From Syngnathus acus (Eukaryota; Chordata; Actinopteri; Syngnathiformes; Syngnathidae), in the NCBI RefSeq assembly GCF_901709675.1, contig NC_051093.1, forward strand, positions 3,493,053-3,557,052: 64,000 nt of DNA. The letters run 5' to 3'. Within the stretch, counting starts at the first letter, position 1; the number at the start of each line of letters is the position of its first letter. The translations under genes were made by a program, and so were the position numbers. The notes under the pieces were generated by a model. The model ran no database searches and had not been told where the DNA came from. It saw only the letters and a program-made list of their open reading frames with translations. This document shows, piece by piece, positions 21,431 to 34,160 of this stretch.

Positions 21431-24020
21431 CGACCTACTGTTGGTTCCATATTGGTCATGCGTCCCACCTGATGTGATTCACGCGCTCCCCACTCATCAT
21501 GCACAAAAGGGCACAACAATATTAGTGTCCTATCCCACCCCATCACCGCAGTAAAAACGAGAGTTGTCTCGAGCTACTTCTTCTTCTCGCGTGTATATAA
21601 AAAAACACAAAGCTGTGTGTATTCCGACAGCTGCTGCCCCGGGTGCCCCTGCAGAGAACAGAAGGAGAGCTTTGAAGATCTTGACCCTCTGGAACAATAA
21701 AACGGCATCATCAAACACTTTGCTGACCCTCGGACCCCAGTGTCGACTCGGGGTAATGCATATTAAACTGCGGGGTTCACTCGGACTGAGGCACATGTGC
21801 TTTAAATGGCATCACTGTGAGTAAACTCTAGCGAAAAATAAATAAGCACATTCATCGGTCCTCAGACTTGGCGTGATTAAGGGCAAAAGGATGCTGTTTT
21901 ATGTTGACCGTGCTGTGGTGCGAGAGGATTCAAAAGGTGATGTGGCACATTGGACTGGTCTTCAAACGCGGGCACACCCATATGGAAATGCGTGGCTCCG
22001 AGGTAAAGGCTTTGATGACATAGTGAGTGCCTTGTAGCGCACAAGACGAAGACAAACAAACCGGCGGCTACGACTGCTCTCCAGGCCTGTCTAGATTCTG
22101 ATGCTGCGCTTTCTCTACCCCCTGGGTTAAGAACATAAATAGATTCTTGATCTTATGCAACTTAGCATTAAGATAGAGGCGAAAGGGTAGCGTGGAGCCA
22201 GCCACGGTGGCAGCTGGCTCCGAAGGTTCCCCGCCTCTTACCCAGTGGTCATCTTTTAACGTGGCACGCGAGGAAGCCGTGTCGACAGCCCGGTTTTGAG
22301 CTCAATAGGGGGGTCAGGAGTCAAGCACTTCCTCCTGACATGAAAGCACACCTTGCCCTTGGTATCTATGTGCCGCCCTCCCGACCCAATCCCCGCAGCC
22401 CCCAAATCATCTGTACCGACATAATCTGGGCCCAAACAAAAGCCATGTGTTAATTAGCTTTGAAGGCGTAATGACTTCAGGGCCACGGACATATCATTTC
22501 AAAGCGACGGCCCGAAAACGGTTTGAGATGCGTAGCAGTCGTCCTCCCCTCTACCTGCCTTTGGTTCACGGGAATAAATGTTGTTTTGCCTCCCGTCCTC
22601 TGCCGTGTCTAATCTGGTGCCACGGGGACGCCTCGCTCTGGCTTTGGTGGGGCTCTTGAAATAAGTAAATTGGGGAGAAAGTTCTGACACGTGAGAATTG
22701 GCTCTACACCTGTCCTCCAGATGTGAGGGTGCTCACGTTGATGGAATTTGGATTTATTCTTCAAGGGTTTTCATCCAGGACAACAGATTGTTGTACATAA
22801 AGGACAAGCAATTAAGACAATATTAATTTGTACAAAGGTCATGTTTTGTATTTCTTAAAAAGTTAGAAAACTTAAGAACTTCAAGTTATGTCGCAGTTCC
22901 AGGCTCTTAATACCACAGAGAGCGCCACATTGAATGCATCAGACACGCTATCCACTTGTATGGCTATGGTTAAGAGACAAATTGTACTCAAAGAGCAGAC
23001 TGATAATTGACCAAAGCAACCAAGTGGAGACTCTTGAACATCACAATTACTGCGTCCAACTTTTACAAGTGGTTCCCTCTGGTTCCAGTGATATCAATTC
23101 TGACGAGAGGAAAACCTGAGAGCCAATGTTCTCATTAGTCACCGCCCCAAAAAACAAGATGACACGTTCCGAGGAACGTCAATGAGTAAAGCCTGAGTAA
23201 CTCTTCCTTCCCGACCACTTTCTTCCTGCCGAAGGAGAAAGGGAGGCAAGCACATTTCAAAACAAGATAGGTTACCTTTTTCTGAATAAATGTTTCCATT
23301 GACCGAGCCAAGGTGACCGCGAAAAAAAAAAAAATCTTCTCGGAATCAACGGTTTTGGTTGGCTCTTTGCGAAAAACATTTCCTCCACCTCGGTGGCTTT
23401 AGAACACCTCGAGTCTGTGTTTGTAATTAGATCGCGCAATGATAATCATACCTACTGGTGGTTTTGCGAGAGGATGTGCGCTGGAGAACATCAAAGAGTT
23501 TGACATGAATCATGCACCGTCCATCCCACTTCAACCTCTCCACGGTCCTTCTCGACATCCTCTCATCTGAGAATAAACAAACATGCTCTCTAATCCCTTC
23601 AAACCGTTTTTCTTTCCCCCTTTGGAAAACTCCACAAGCCGGTCAATCGTACTTCAGACACCTCTTAATCCTGAAGACGACCAACCTTATGATGTGGGAG
23701 GCAGGTAAAAGATAGATAGTGATCCGGTAAAGCAGATACACGGAGTTGAGACGGGAGCACGGTTATAAATATCCAAAGCACACTGCAGTTTCCTCTAAAA
23801 ACAAACACTTTCAGATACTGCCTTGTAATTTATCACAGCTTACTCTTCTGTGGAAGACGAATCAAAGGAAAGGACCGACGAAGCAGAAAGATGGAGGTGT
23901 TCTTTTTTTTCCCCGTCCTGTTTTATAATCTCGTCTGATAATAAGCGATTCTACCAGCAACAATGCGGTTCCTCTCCCACATTTCATAACATGGCTAGAC
24001 CATACAAACAGCCCTAATTG

Positions 24021-24078
24021 AGATTTAACCCATGGATCTTAGACAAATGAGGTAGCCATGCTAACCGCTAGCCCACCT
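24021..24078 (+). repeat. Degraded teleost interspersed repeat fragment
   Basis: The run TTTAACCCATGGATCTTAGA followed by GAGGTAGCCATGCTAACCGC and CCCACCTTGCT resembles the 'aacccaggatctc ... gaggcag ... gtgctaaccact ... ccaccatgc' part of a dispersed teleost repeat. It is diverged and lacks ends. Confidence 0.35.
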
Positions 24079-27000
24079 TGCTAACAACTAGCCCCCCATG
24101 CTGTTCCAGAAGTTAACCAATCTAATATTTTTTCATCGAAACCAATAAAACAGTGAACTGTCACACACATATCAAACAAAATCAAGCACAAATGTAATGT
24201 AAAACGTTAAATGGCAACATAGGCATTCTAACTTTTGATTCAAAGCGACAAGCATGTGGCAGCCAGCCAGTTGGCCACCAGCCAGTTAGCATGAGAAGAT
24301 AACGTAGCTTCACTCGATGCGTCTCATCAAATTATTACAAACAGATGGACGACACCAATCACGGGAGATTTAAAGCAAAGTCCTTTGTTCACAAAATGTT
24401 GGTCACTACTGGCTCTGATTTAGATTCCTATCAAGCTAACAGCATTGGAATCAAAACAGGAAGTAGAAAGCTACCCCCAAAACAACTGAGGTATTTTTAA
24501 AGATTTTTCTTTTGCCAAGCTTCAAATTACGCAGCTATATAACGTTTGATGACAGGAGTAGCAAAGTAAGATGTTTGTCCCCCTACATATAAAAGTTCAA
24601 AAACTTTTTTGACCCAAATATGAACAAGTTCATTGAACAACACTGCTAACTGTGACTGTCGATATTCTGCGTACGCAAAACATGCTAACGCGTGCGTCAG
24701 ATGTCGAGAAGACGGCAGCAATGATGGTTTAAGATTCCTCTAGGGAGGAAAAAAAAACGAAAGAAAAAAAGAAATCAGAGGCCTGGAAGAGCCCACGGAA
24801 AGTAATCAAGTAGCAGAGTGATGTCACGCTGATGAAAAGCCGCCTGTCAGACAGTTGGCGACGACGGTTGCTCTTTGGCAAACCACGTCAGCTGCTGTAC
24901 TCCCCCGCCCAAAAGAAAATGACATCAAAGCAGGTAGCACAAAAGCTGGCACTGATCTTTGTCGTCTTTGATTACAGTAGCTTCATCTTTCGCCTGTCTG
25001 GATAAAAGAAAACGGCTGCTTGGTGTTAAGAAAGTGTCCAGGATAATGAAGCACAGCATGTAGTCATTCGTGGTGGCCACCGGGCCAGCTCAGAGCGTCC
25101 ACAGATGACAAATTCTCACCAAAACTCTCAAGCAAATATTTGAATCCTGACTCGGTGAAGTCTTCCCGAGGCATTAAAAATGTTAAACTCAACAGGAATT
25201 ACGCTCAGATTTTAAAGAGAGCCGTACATAGATATCGATAGAATAGATTGGTTTCATCTTGTTGACTAAGTTCAAGATGAAAAATTTCAAAGTGACCTTT
25301 GCATGGCATCGTTTCGAGGCAACAGCCGGCATTCTGCGTCCGTGAACAACAAACAGCTGACCGCAGAGCCCCCTAATGCAAGCTGTCCGGTCTTGAAAGA
25401 CTTGGCTCCTATCAAGCGGGGGGCATCATCTGCAACCAATAGATGGCCCCCTCTTACGAAATGAGAGCCTGCTCGACAGATGTCTCCTGCCTCACTTACT
25501 CTCTCGTACTCCCCATTTGCATGCACATCTTAGATGGCACCTCTTGATTTAAGTCAGGATCAAGGTCGTCCAGCATCTCTCTGGCTAATGTCAGGGACAT
25601 GTGGTGAAGGCACATGAAAGGAGCTCAATGGTGCGTTAACGGCCGGAATCTCTCTACATGTTTGTTTTGGGTGGCTTTGGACAATAGCTTCAACGTGAAA
25701 TTTAGGGGACCCGCATCTGGAGTTTAGCCACGAGGTGACGTCCAACAGAAGCTCAGTGTTCGGATGGCCTTGAAGTGCATTTCAGTTCTTAGAGGGATTT
25801 TCGATTTTTAATTGGTTGTATACAATTTCTTGGGTCGCTAGAGGTTGGGCCCATTCAAGAACCGAATAAATCTATTCAACCTAGGTCTGACAATATGGTA
25901 ACGAGCTAATCTACGGAATTCCGCCCACGTCGACTTCATTTGCTCATGATCATTTTCAAGCAAAGGTCGGAGTCCAATAACAGTGAACACCTGACTAATT
26001 CAACATTTGTGAATTAGGCACCGATTTTTTATGTGACCTGTCTTCTGTCACTTAAGACAGTCTTTTGAATGATTGACTTTAGAATTGCTAAATTCTTAAT
26101 GGTCCAATAACAAAATTCATCGTGACGCTTACCCACTTTTTATGGCATTATATCTTGGACTGATTAATTGCATTGTTTACTCAGCAGTATGGAAGAGTCC
26201 CACAATCCCCAAGGCACTTTGTTCCATTCTTGTTTTGTGTGGTTTGTGCTCTCAATTGAAAAGAATTTAAAGGAACTCCTCCATGAAACATAAATGCTTT
26301 ATGGATGGTGCTCTCCGCTTTGTTCTCCCATTGAGGACCTCCACCTGTTTCTGATGATTTGAGCCAGAGCCTGTCCCTTTCAAGAGACTGATCCCTCCTG
26401 ATCTCTTTGATGTAACCTGACCTAACAGTTCCAACTCGCCGCACTCGACGGACCGCGCCGGACGGACCCTCGATGACAACAGCATGTGCGCATCAACGCT
26501 AACAGCCGTGCCGAGACGGATGATGGAGGTGTGCGAGCGGAACCGCCGTTGTGGGGGTGCGCGGCAACGGTCGCATGATCACCTCTTGCCAGCGCGGTTT
26601 TAAGCAGTAAAACCTGCGGATCTGCAAGGGGCACATGCAACTGATCGGAGATGAAAGAGTCGAGGCTTTGACTTTCACAGGAGGCCTGGCGTTGGGGCGG
26701 GGGGCTCCAGAGCCGGGAGAGGGCACGGGGGCGCTTCTAAGGGACTGCAATCAGAACAGCTGGGTCATTTTCAAATGACCTAATTCCAGGATTAATCCCT
26801 GCCGACTTGTATGGTTACATTTGTGTTTGTGGCACAAGCAGACAACGGGAGGCGGTGGCCCTGGGGCAGACTAAAAAGGAACAAGACAATTACAGGGGCC
26901 TAATACAGAGGGGCCTAATACAAGGAGTTCAAATAAGGTACACAGGCAAGTGTTTTCCAAAGAATCCCAAATTTGATCAGCGGAGAGCAATTTGATTTAG

Positions 27001-27725
27001 CTCGGAACGGATCAGGCAATTTCTCTGAACCCGTTCCCAGAGTTGACAGTTTCCCAAATGGCTGCAAAGCGTAGTAACAGAGATATAAACCCACCGGCCG
27101 TGATCTGAGTGTGAAGTTTAACACCCGAGACGCGATGTCCACGCCTCTTTGTGTCCAAAGCAATTGTCCTCGTCACCGTGCATCTAATTATCTTAGTGAG
27201 GTTAGCCGAAACAGCTGTGTGAACTTGCACTCCAGACAATGTCCCGCTTTGTCGAGTTTCGCCTGAAAGGGACTTTCAAATAAATCCTTGCGCTTTGGTT
27301 ACGGTTCTTACGTTTTTCTGGTTATTTATGTGACAGCATTATAGCGCTACACACAGGCTCGGCATGAAAGCTCAATCATTTCTAGTCATTTTAACAGGTC
27401 TTCTGCAGACAAAGATATTTCCTGATACAACTTTGTCATCAGAGAAACTGGAATGGCCTCAAAGTCATGAATCAGTTGCCTCGCAGGCGTCTGCCACTCA
27501 CGCCGGTCAAAAGATCCCGGTGCCTTCATGGTAGGGCATTTGTCTGAATTGCGATCCATCTGCGAGTGATTTCAGGCTTACATTTTTGGGGATGACGTCA
27601 AAGTGACTTGACTCAATCGGTGACAAAGCCTACACTTCTACAGACCTGATCACTTCTGCGGGTGAGTCCATCAAATCCATCCTACCTGGCACACAATCAT
27701 GCAGCCCTGAACGTCATACCCTCAG

Positions 27726-27757
27726 AGTCATGGGTGGAGCCTGTCCCAGCTTTCGAA
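27726..27757 (+). repeat. Teleost interspersed repeat fragment
   Basis: The phrase GTGGAGCCTGTCCCAGCTTT is a recognisable piece of the same family as 14561-14626 and 43331-43410. Confidence 0.4.
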
Positions 27758-28132
27758 AAACACTTAATGTAGACCAAAATGAAAATGGTCGGAGCGCAAT
27801 GACATATTCCTACGCTCAGGACGCTTTGCTCAGTTTCGAATATACAGTCGCCCGGGAAGGTTTGGAGAGAGACAGAGTGGGAGATGGTGGGGGTGATGGC
27901 TGCTTTGATCTTCGGAGGCCTTGTCTGGATTAAAAAAAAAAAGAAAGAAAACGAAAGAAGGAAAAATAAGTTCTCATGTTAAATTAATAAACAAAACTCA
28001 CGTTTAGGTGATATGTTGTCGATTGTCACTGTATAAATTGACGTCAGAATAGCAAAATGAGGTTTTATGGATTTAAAAAAAAGGAAAAAAAAATGATCCA
28101 ATTTTTTCTTTCCCCTTTTAAACGACGAAACT

Positions 28133-28360
28133 AATCTTACTGAACGTAAATGTGCATCTGACAAACACAATGTGTTTCGTCACTTTATAAATCAGTGTTG
28201 CGGGGGGGAAATGGGGGATAAAAGAAAATCCAAATCACTAGCATGGATCGTTATTCCCATAAATGGCAAAAAAAGAATCTTACTTTAGTATGATGTGTGC
28301 ATCCGACAAACAAGATGTGTATTGTCACTTCATAATTAATCAATGTTGCAATAGGGTTAA
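28133..28360 (+). repeat. Degenerate direct duplication upstream of notum
   Basis: AATCTTACT, then TGTGCATCYGACAAACA, then GATGTGT-like, GTCACTT and ATAA...CA(G/A)TGTTGC occur in the same order at about 28133-28203 and about 28276-28350. The offset is 143-145 bp. It ends about 350 bp before the notum start codon. Confidence 0.6.
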
Positions 28361-28439
28361 CGGGCATTTTAAGGCCAATAAAAGCCACCACATCAAATAG
28401 AACATCGTAGATCAAAAGAAGTATGTGTGTGTGTTTTTT

Positions 28440-28703
28440 AACTACATAAAAAAAGAGGGTGGTGGTAGGTGGGTGGGTGTAGTTCTGCCACGCTTGAACG
28501 TGCTTTGAGTCCTGCCCCGCAAGTGCTGATTGGCTGGACGCGCACCCAAGGGGGGAAAGTTTGAATAAAATTCAAGAGCATGGCACCAACCTCGAGAGGA
28601 ACGTCTGCGACAATTGCACGGGTCGTCAAACGGAGCTTAAAAGTCAAATTGTTTTGGGGTTGCATCTCAATTAAAGGGGGGAAAAAACTATCAGGGGATA
28701 AAT
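28440..28703 (+). promoter_or_regulatory. Likely notum promoter and 5' UTR
   Basis: A GC-rich stretch precedes the start codon. A reverse CCAAT box (GATTGGCTGG) is at 28528-28537. An AGATCAAAAG sequence, one base from the TCF/LEF consensus AGATCAAAGG, starts at about 28409. A weak AATAAAAG element preceded by CCAAT lies at 28374-28384. The start of transcription cannot be fixed from sequence alone. Confidence 0.5.
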
Positions 28704-31700
28704 ATGACAGCAGTCCGATTCGCCTCATCGTTACTGCCGCTACTCTTGGTCGTGATGCAGTCCGGAGCCGGGCTGTGCGCACGGAGGTTCCGCGGTGGCC
28801 GCAACCCGCAACCGCGACGCGCGCCGCCGCCTCCCACATACCGGGCGGCGAGCGGCAACCGGGGTGACGCCACCGAGAGCTTCCCACTGGATTTCACCGC
28901 CGTGGAGGAGAACATGGATAACTTCATGACGCAAGTGAAGAACCTGGCGCAGTCTCTGTACCCGTGCTCGGCGCAGAAGCTCGACCACGACATGAAGCTT
29001 CACTTTCTGGAGAACGTCTCGGTCACATGCAACGACGGAAGCCCCGCAGGGTAGGTCAAAGAAACTTTGCAAAAAATCTGCCTAATGCGTGCGCCAACGT
29101 GACCTACAGGTTTAAGACCCTGGAGGAGGATATCATGAAGTGAGGCTGCAAAAATGGCTACATTTTATTGATAACCTGAAATGCCTTTTTATTACATGCA
29201 ATTATCATTTATGTCGTGCCATCTTTCTTGCCCATCATGAATGTCATAAACCATATAACAGGTTTCTCTTAACTGTGGATCAGGGACCTTCCCATCCTGT
29301 GGTCCTTCGGATCGAGTCTCAAAACGCGCGTCCACTGAAAGTTTTATTTGGTTGTTTTTGAGTTTTTCCTTGCCCTCCTGGGAGTTTAAGATCAGGGGAT
29401 GTCTGAGAATATTTGTCATTTTTCACACGTCCTGAGTGTTGTTAGTCACCTAAATGTTGAACAGAGGCTGTGATGTACAGAAGTCAAATTCCTTGTTTGG
29501 CACGTTCAAACATGGCGAATAAAAATTCTTGAATCTTGAATCTATAAAATTCTACAGTCAATTCCCAAAGCCAGCCATCTCTCCTGCAAATTTTGTAAAA
29601 TCTTAAGATCCTTATAGAAAAGTGGTTCCCAACCTGTGGATTGGGGGCCCAAAATTTAACTCGTTATTACATTGCAAATTGTTAAAGTAAGATGCTGAAA
29701 ATTATTTTTATTGATCCGCAAATGCTTTTTAGGATCATATTATCCGTTGTTATTAATTCTGTAATATCGGCTTTGTACATTTCTGTATGTACATTGATTG
29801 AATACTTGTTCTTAAAAAGTTTCTAAACTGCAGAAATGCAATGCAATATGGGAAAGAATAACATTTTGCACATTTGTGGCTACCGGTTGTCAGAGTGAAA
29901 TGCCCGATTAGGTTGCTTCTTCTTGTTCCGATATTTCCAAAGCTAATGTTTTTTTTAATTCACATGTGCAATAATAAAATAATGTCTGTTGTAATTTGTA
30001 TGATGTTTAAGATGAAATATGGGACACGTAATTATTTTAAGTCATTCTTTGAATGCATAATGATGTTAACACTCAAGTAAATAGCAGTGTTTTTATTAAT
30101 TTATTGCTTTCTATGTTATAAAATTGTTATAAGGCCTTTTCAGGGGCTGTTTATGTTTTTTATAAAATGCTTTAAGTGCCATACTAAATTCCTGAAAATG
30201 CTGTGATAATTATATTTGCATAGATAGCGGCAGTATTATTATTTTTTGCCCTGTTACATTCTGGACCACAATAGCGATGTGCAGACGACTGAAAAGCCGG
30301 TGATGATGCGTCGTCTGGCTTCAACAATAATAATTCTGCGTAATTCCTTCTTTAACAGGAGTGCGCTAAAGCGCTAAGCTCTTTAGAGACACAGCAGGAG
30401 TAACAGTGGAGAGGGACAGTTCACTGGCAGATGGCCATTTTTTTTTTTTTTGCATTCAGCACTGTGGTGGTTGTCTGTTAAGATGCTCAATGCAACAGCT
30501 CACATTCGCTGACCAAAAAAAAAAAAAATCCTTTACTATGTGTGGAAATGTAGAATTCAACTAAAGGAATTTGATCCGAGACTTGTTTGGTAATATAAAA
30601 AGCTTGGAAGTGAACATGACTGACTGTGGCTTACTATGATAGTATCAAGTCATGAAATCGAGCCAAAGTGTGACTCAGCATCTAAGCAAATGGATTTCTA
30701 TGCAGTCACTGAAACGTGTTTGGCTGTCACAAGAGTTTAGTCACGGGTAGTTGCCTACCTCATCGACACACCCGTGATTATTTGCTTCAGAACGTCCGCT
30801 TTGCCCAGGAATTTGTTGCATGTGACTACATCGGTCTAAATATCGAGTGAGCGATTTTACGATTAACAATCTAAAATGCCAATCGATTTGGTCATCGGCG
30901 TTGTCGTGATATCACCGCCCAAGAATGAGCTCAAAGGAAAATCCCAGCTCTACTCTTCAGCTTGTAAGCAGCATAGGGGCGATTGAGATAAGCAACATCA
31001 GTGATCTTCCAATGCTGTCACCTTTTTTGCCATTGCTGCAGGCTGCTGTCACCTTTTTTTCCCCCTGAAGATAGGAATCAACAAAGCAACAGGATGCTAA
31101 CATTCAAGATAAGAGTCTGACTTAGTGACAATAGTGTATACGGTATTACAGCAGTTGGTTATCTCCCCCAAAGAAGTGGAAAGTGAACCATATCAACACT
31201 GGAATGTGTCTGTTTAAAATATATTGTCATGCTGGTTGAAAACTAAAAGGTATCATGTAACTGGAGATTGTACATGACACAATGGTGTATTCTTCAATGT
31301 CCCGCAGGTATTACCTAAAAGAATCCAGAGGAAGCAGACGCTGGTTGATATTCCTTGAGGGTAAGTAAAATCCATGTGCCGTATATATCCATGTGTCCAC
31401 TTTCTATACTGCTCATCCAGAGATATTTTTTTCAAGAACTATGAATTGAGTCTTAGTGAACCCTCTGTGCAGGCGGCTGGTACTGCTTCAACAAAGAGAA
31501 CTGCGACAGCAGATATGAGACCATGAGGAGGCTGATGAGCTCGTCCAAGTGGCCGCAAACAAAAACAGGTCAGCCTCCCCTCACCTGTCTGGAATCATTT
31601 CCAAACAAACCTCAAAGTCCTACACCATGAGGAACAACACCTAATCTCAATGGCGCTTATGGTTTCTACCAAGTGGGTCGTAACCTGAATCCTCAGGCTA

Positions 31701-33785
31701 ACCATTTCTGAGGTCACTATTAAACTAGTTCCTACCAAGTAGTCACAGAATGACAGCAAACTAGAAACACCAAAGCCTCAGATGAGTCTGCTTTATTGGA
31801 TTGCTGTCAATTTGGCGGACCCATGTGAAACAACGCTGACGCAATTGAATCAGTTCATGTAGACAAGATGGCAAAGTCACGGTGACTCAGATGATTCAGT
31901 TGATCAGTCGACCAAATTCAATTGGGGACTCACAGTTAGATGATTTAGTTAGATCAGTTCACTAACTCGAGGTGGAAGACCAACTTCCAGGTGAGTTTTG
32001 CAGAAACGCAAACACCGGCCTTGCTCGACTGTTCAGACTGTGAGCAAATGTCGACCTGGCGCCCGTAGCTCCAAGAGCGTGGACGCCTCCGTCTCTCATT
32101 GCTGTGTAATAACTATAATTCATGTGGTAATGACGATGATGAGGAAGAGGATGTGTCTGGGAGTGCCGGAATGGCTAATGATACATGGTGATTTGTCTGC
32201 ACAGGCACTGGGATCCTGTCTCCACTGCCGGAGGAAAACCCTCACTGGTGGAACGCCAACATGGTGTACGTTATGGTGTTCATGTTTTTTTTTTTTTAAT
32301 TCTTTCAAATCACAGGGTTCAACAACCAATGACTTTAATTTCGTCTGTACAGGTACATCCCATACTGCTCCAGCGATGCGTGGAGTGGCGCCACTGCCAA
32401 GACAGAGCACAGTAAGTCGTTACTGGATGCTGGAAATCACGAAGAGAAACAAACTCCAAATTCCTTGTGTTGTTTTTCTGTGGTGTGCAGGTGGCTACGC
32501 TTTTATGGGCTCATTGATAATTCAAGAGGTCGTTAAAGCCTTGCTTAAAAAGGGTCTGGAAAACGCCAAGGTTCTGCTCCTAGCCGGGAGCAGGTACGTT
32601 CACAAGTGAAACCGGGTGAATTTTCCAAACCGTGCTGTGATCAGTAATCAGAATCCGTCGCATCTGCATGCAGTGCCGGTGGAACGGGGGTTCTGCTGAA
32701 TGTGGACCGTGTGGCGGAGCTGCTGGAGGGTCTGGGACACACTGGGATACAAGTGCGCGGCTTGGCCGACTCTGGCTGGTTTCTGGACAACAAGCAGTAT
32801 GACTTCACGGACTGCTTGGATGCAGTCAGCTGTGCCCCCACTGAGACCATCAAGAGGGGCATCAAGTAGGCACCCAGAGTGGTCACCAGGTTTTGTCGTC
32901 ACAAATTGGTCACTGATCTATATTTGATCTTATCACCAGGTACTGGGGAGGAGTGGTACCGGAGAAATGCAAACAAGCCCATGAAGGAGAGGAGTGGAAT
33001 TGTTTTTTCGGCTACCGAGTCTTTCCGTCCATAAAAAGTACGCTTCGGTGTCCACGTAGCCACAGAAGCATAGAGTACATGATCGGTTTGGTTTAACGAA
33101 TGTATCTGCCAATTTCCAGGCCCAGTCTTTGTAGTCCAGTGGCTGTTTGACGAAGCCCAGTTGACAGTAGACAACATTCAGTTGACGGGCCAGCCAGTGC
33201 AGGAAGGCCAGTGGCGTTACATCCAAAATCTGGGTATTGAGCTGAGGAACACCCTCAAAGATGTCCCGTAAGTTACGGTCCAGAAATGGAGAATGAAATT
33301 GTGGCATCTACAAATTTGCCTGATTGAAAATGTCTTTCATTGTAGAGCTATGTTCGCCCCAGCATGCCTCTCACATGAAGTCATCACAAGAAAGTGAGTT
33401 TAAAGCGCTACACAGTACAGAATAGTTTTGCTGGGTTTTCTTGTGAGTTGACAGCGCCCTCTTGTGTCTGTTGTCTCGCAGCTACTGGACGGACGTGCAG
33501 GTCAAAGGGACTTCCTTGCCTCGGGCACTTCACTGCTGGGACCGCAGTCTCCATGACAACAGGAACAACAAAGCCCCGCCCAAAGGTTGCCCTGTACATT
33601 TGATAGACAGCTGCCCGTGGCCGCACTGCAACCCCACCTGCCCCACCATCCGAGACCAGTTCACAGGCCAAGAAATGAACGTGATCCAGTTCCTGATGCA
33701 CATGGGATTTGATGTGCAGAAGATGGCCCAGCAACAGGGCATGGACCCCAGCAAACTACTGGGCATGCTGAGCAGTGGCAGCTAA
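28704..33785 (+). CDS. notum: Notum palmitoleoyl-protein carboxylesterase, 11 exons, complete
   Basis: Exons are 28704-29050, 31308-31360, 31473-31568, 32205-32265, 32353-32411, 32491-32593, 32674-32865, 32940-33037, 33120-33267, 33346-33393 and 33482-33785 (TAA 33783-33785). All introns are GT-AG and the frame holds throughout, giving 502 aa; human NOTUM is 496 aa. Residues 1 to about 26 are a signal peptide, followed by an Arg/Pro-rich stretch and the conserved [18 protein letters not shown]. The alpha/beta-hydrolase nucleophile elbow G-S-S-A-G puts the catalytic serine at S240. The acid is D347 (WLFDEAQLT) and the histidine H396 (CLSHE), matching human S232, D340 and H389. The sequon NVS at N104 corresponds to human N96. 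The enzyme is secreted and removes the palmitoleate from Wnt proteins, so it inhibits Wnt signalling as a feedback regulator. The ending MLSSGS is as in vertebrate NOTUM. Teleosts have more than one notum gene; this is of the notum1 type. Confidence 0.97.
29250..29541 (+). mobile_element. 3' end of an L2-type non-LTR retrotransposon
   Basis: The stretch GAGTTTTTCCTTGCCCTCCT ... GTCAAATTCCTTGTTTGGCA ... GGCGAATAAAAATTCTTGAATCTTGAATCT has the arrangement of a teleost L2-like 3' UTR ending in a short tandem repeat (TTGAATC). Plus orientation, 5' truncated, no reverse transcriptase left. Confidence 0.6.
29621..29720 (+). repeat. hAT-like repeat fragment
   Basis: AGTGGTTCCCAACCTGTGGA followed by TTGGGGGCCCAAAATT resembles the terminal region of a widespread hAT-derived family. 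The far end and target duplication were not found. Confidence 0.35.
33451..33467 (-). promoter_or_regulatory. CTCF-like motif in notum intron 10
   Basis: The minus strand reads ACACAAGAGGGCGCTGT, a close match to the CTCF core. It lies in the 88-bp intron between exons 10 and 11. Confidence 0.4.
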
Positions 33786-34160
33786 AGAGACTCGTACAAA
33801 GCAACAAACCAACAAAAAACACACTTAACAGTATCTTCAAGCTAAAGCCCATCTAGGGTTGTGGCAGGTCTCTCTGGCCAGTGTCCACACCTGATACCTC
33901 CTACCACTCTTTCTACCTTAGTCTTCCCCCTTATGACATCCCGTTTACTGTTGTACCTCAAGGCAAAAAAAAACAAAAAACCCTCAAACAAAACAGATTA
34001 CCATTTTTCAGCAGATAGTGGCGGGGGATGTTTACTAAAACGCAGATGGGGAAGAGGTCTTATGCATTTATTTGTACAAATGCAATCCTGGAATAGTATT
34101 GAACTATTATACCCATATATGGTGTTTGAAATAAAATTAATTGCCAAGATCAATTAACCA
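33786..34160 (+). other. notum 3' UTR with proximal polyadenylation signal
   Basis: The first canonical AATAAA after the stop codon is at 34130-34135, which would give a 3' UTR of about 370 nt. Confidence 0.5.

Larger units (their letters stand above)
21431..28132. other. Intergenic region, no gene recognised
   Basis: No open frame here resembles a known protein. Two repeat fragments are listed separately. TCF/LEF-like ATCAAAG or CTTTGAT cores recur (for example near 22006, 23491, 23862, 24924, 24968, 26406 and 27905). A GC-rich stretch lies at about 26430-26740. Confidence 0.55.
29051..31307 (+). other. notum intron 1, with retroelement remains
   Basis: This is by far the largest intron of the gene (2257 bp). 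It contains an L2-type tail (about 29250-29540), a hAT-like fragment (29621-29720), and poly-T and poly-A runs near 30439 and 30516. I see no further exon in it. Confidence 0.8.

Noticed and set aside
28438-29072. Several open frames antisense to notum exon 1
   Set aside because: Shadows of the GC-rich first exon and promoter; the sense frame is the family protein.
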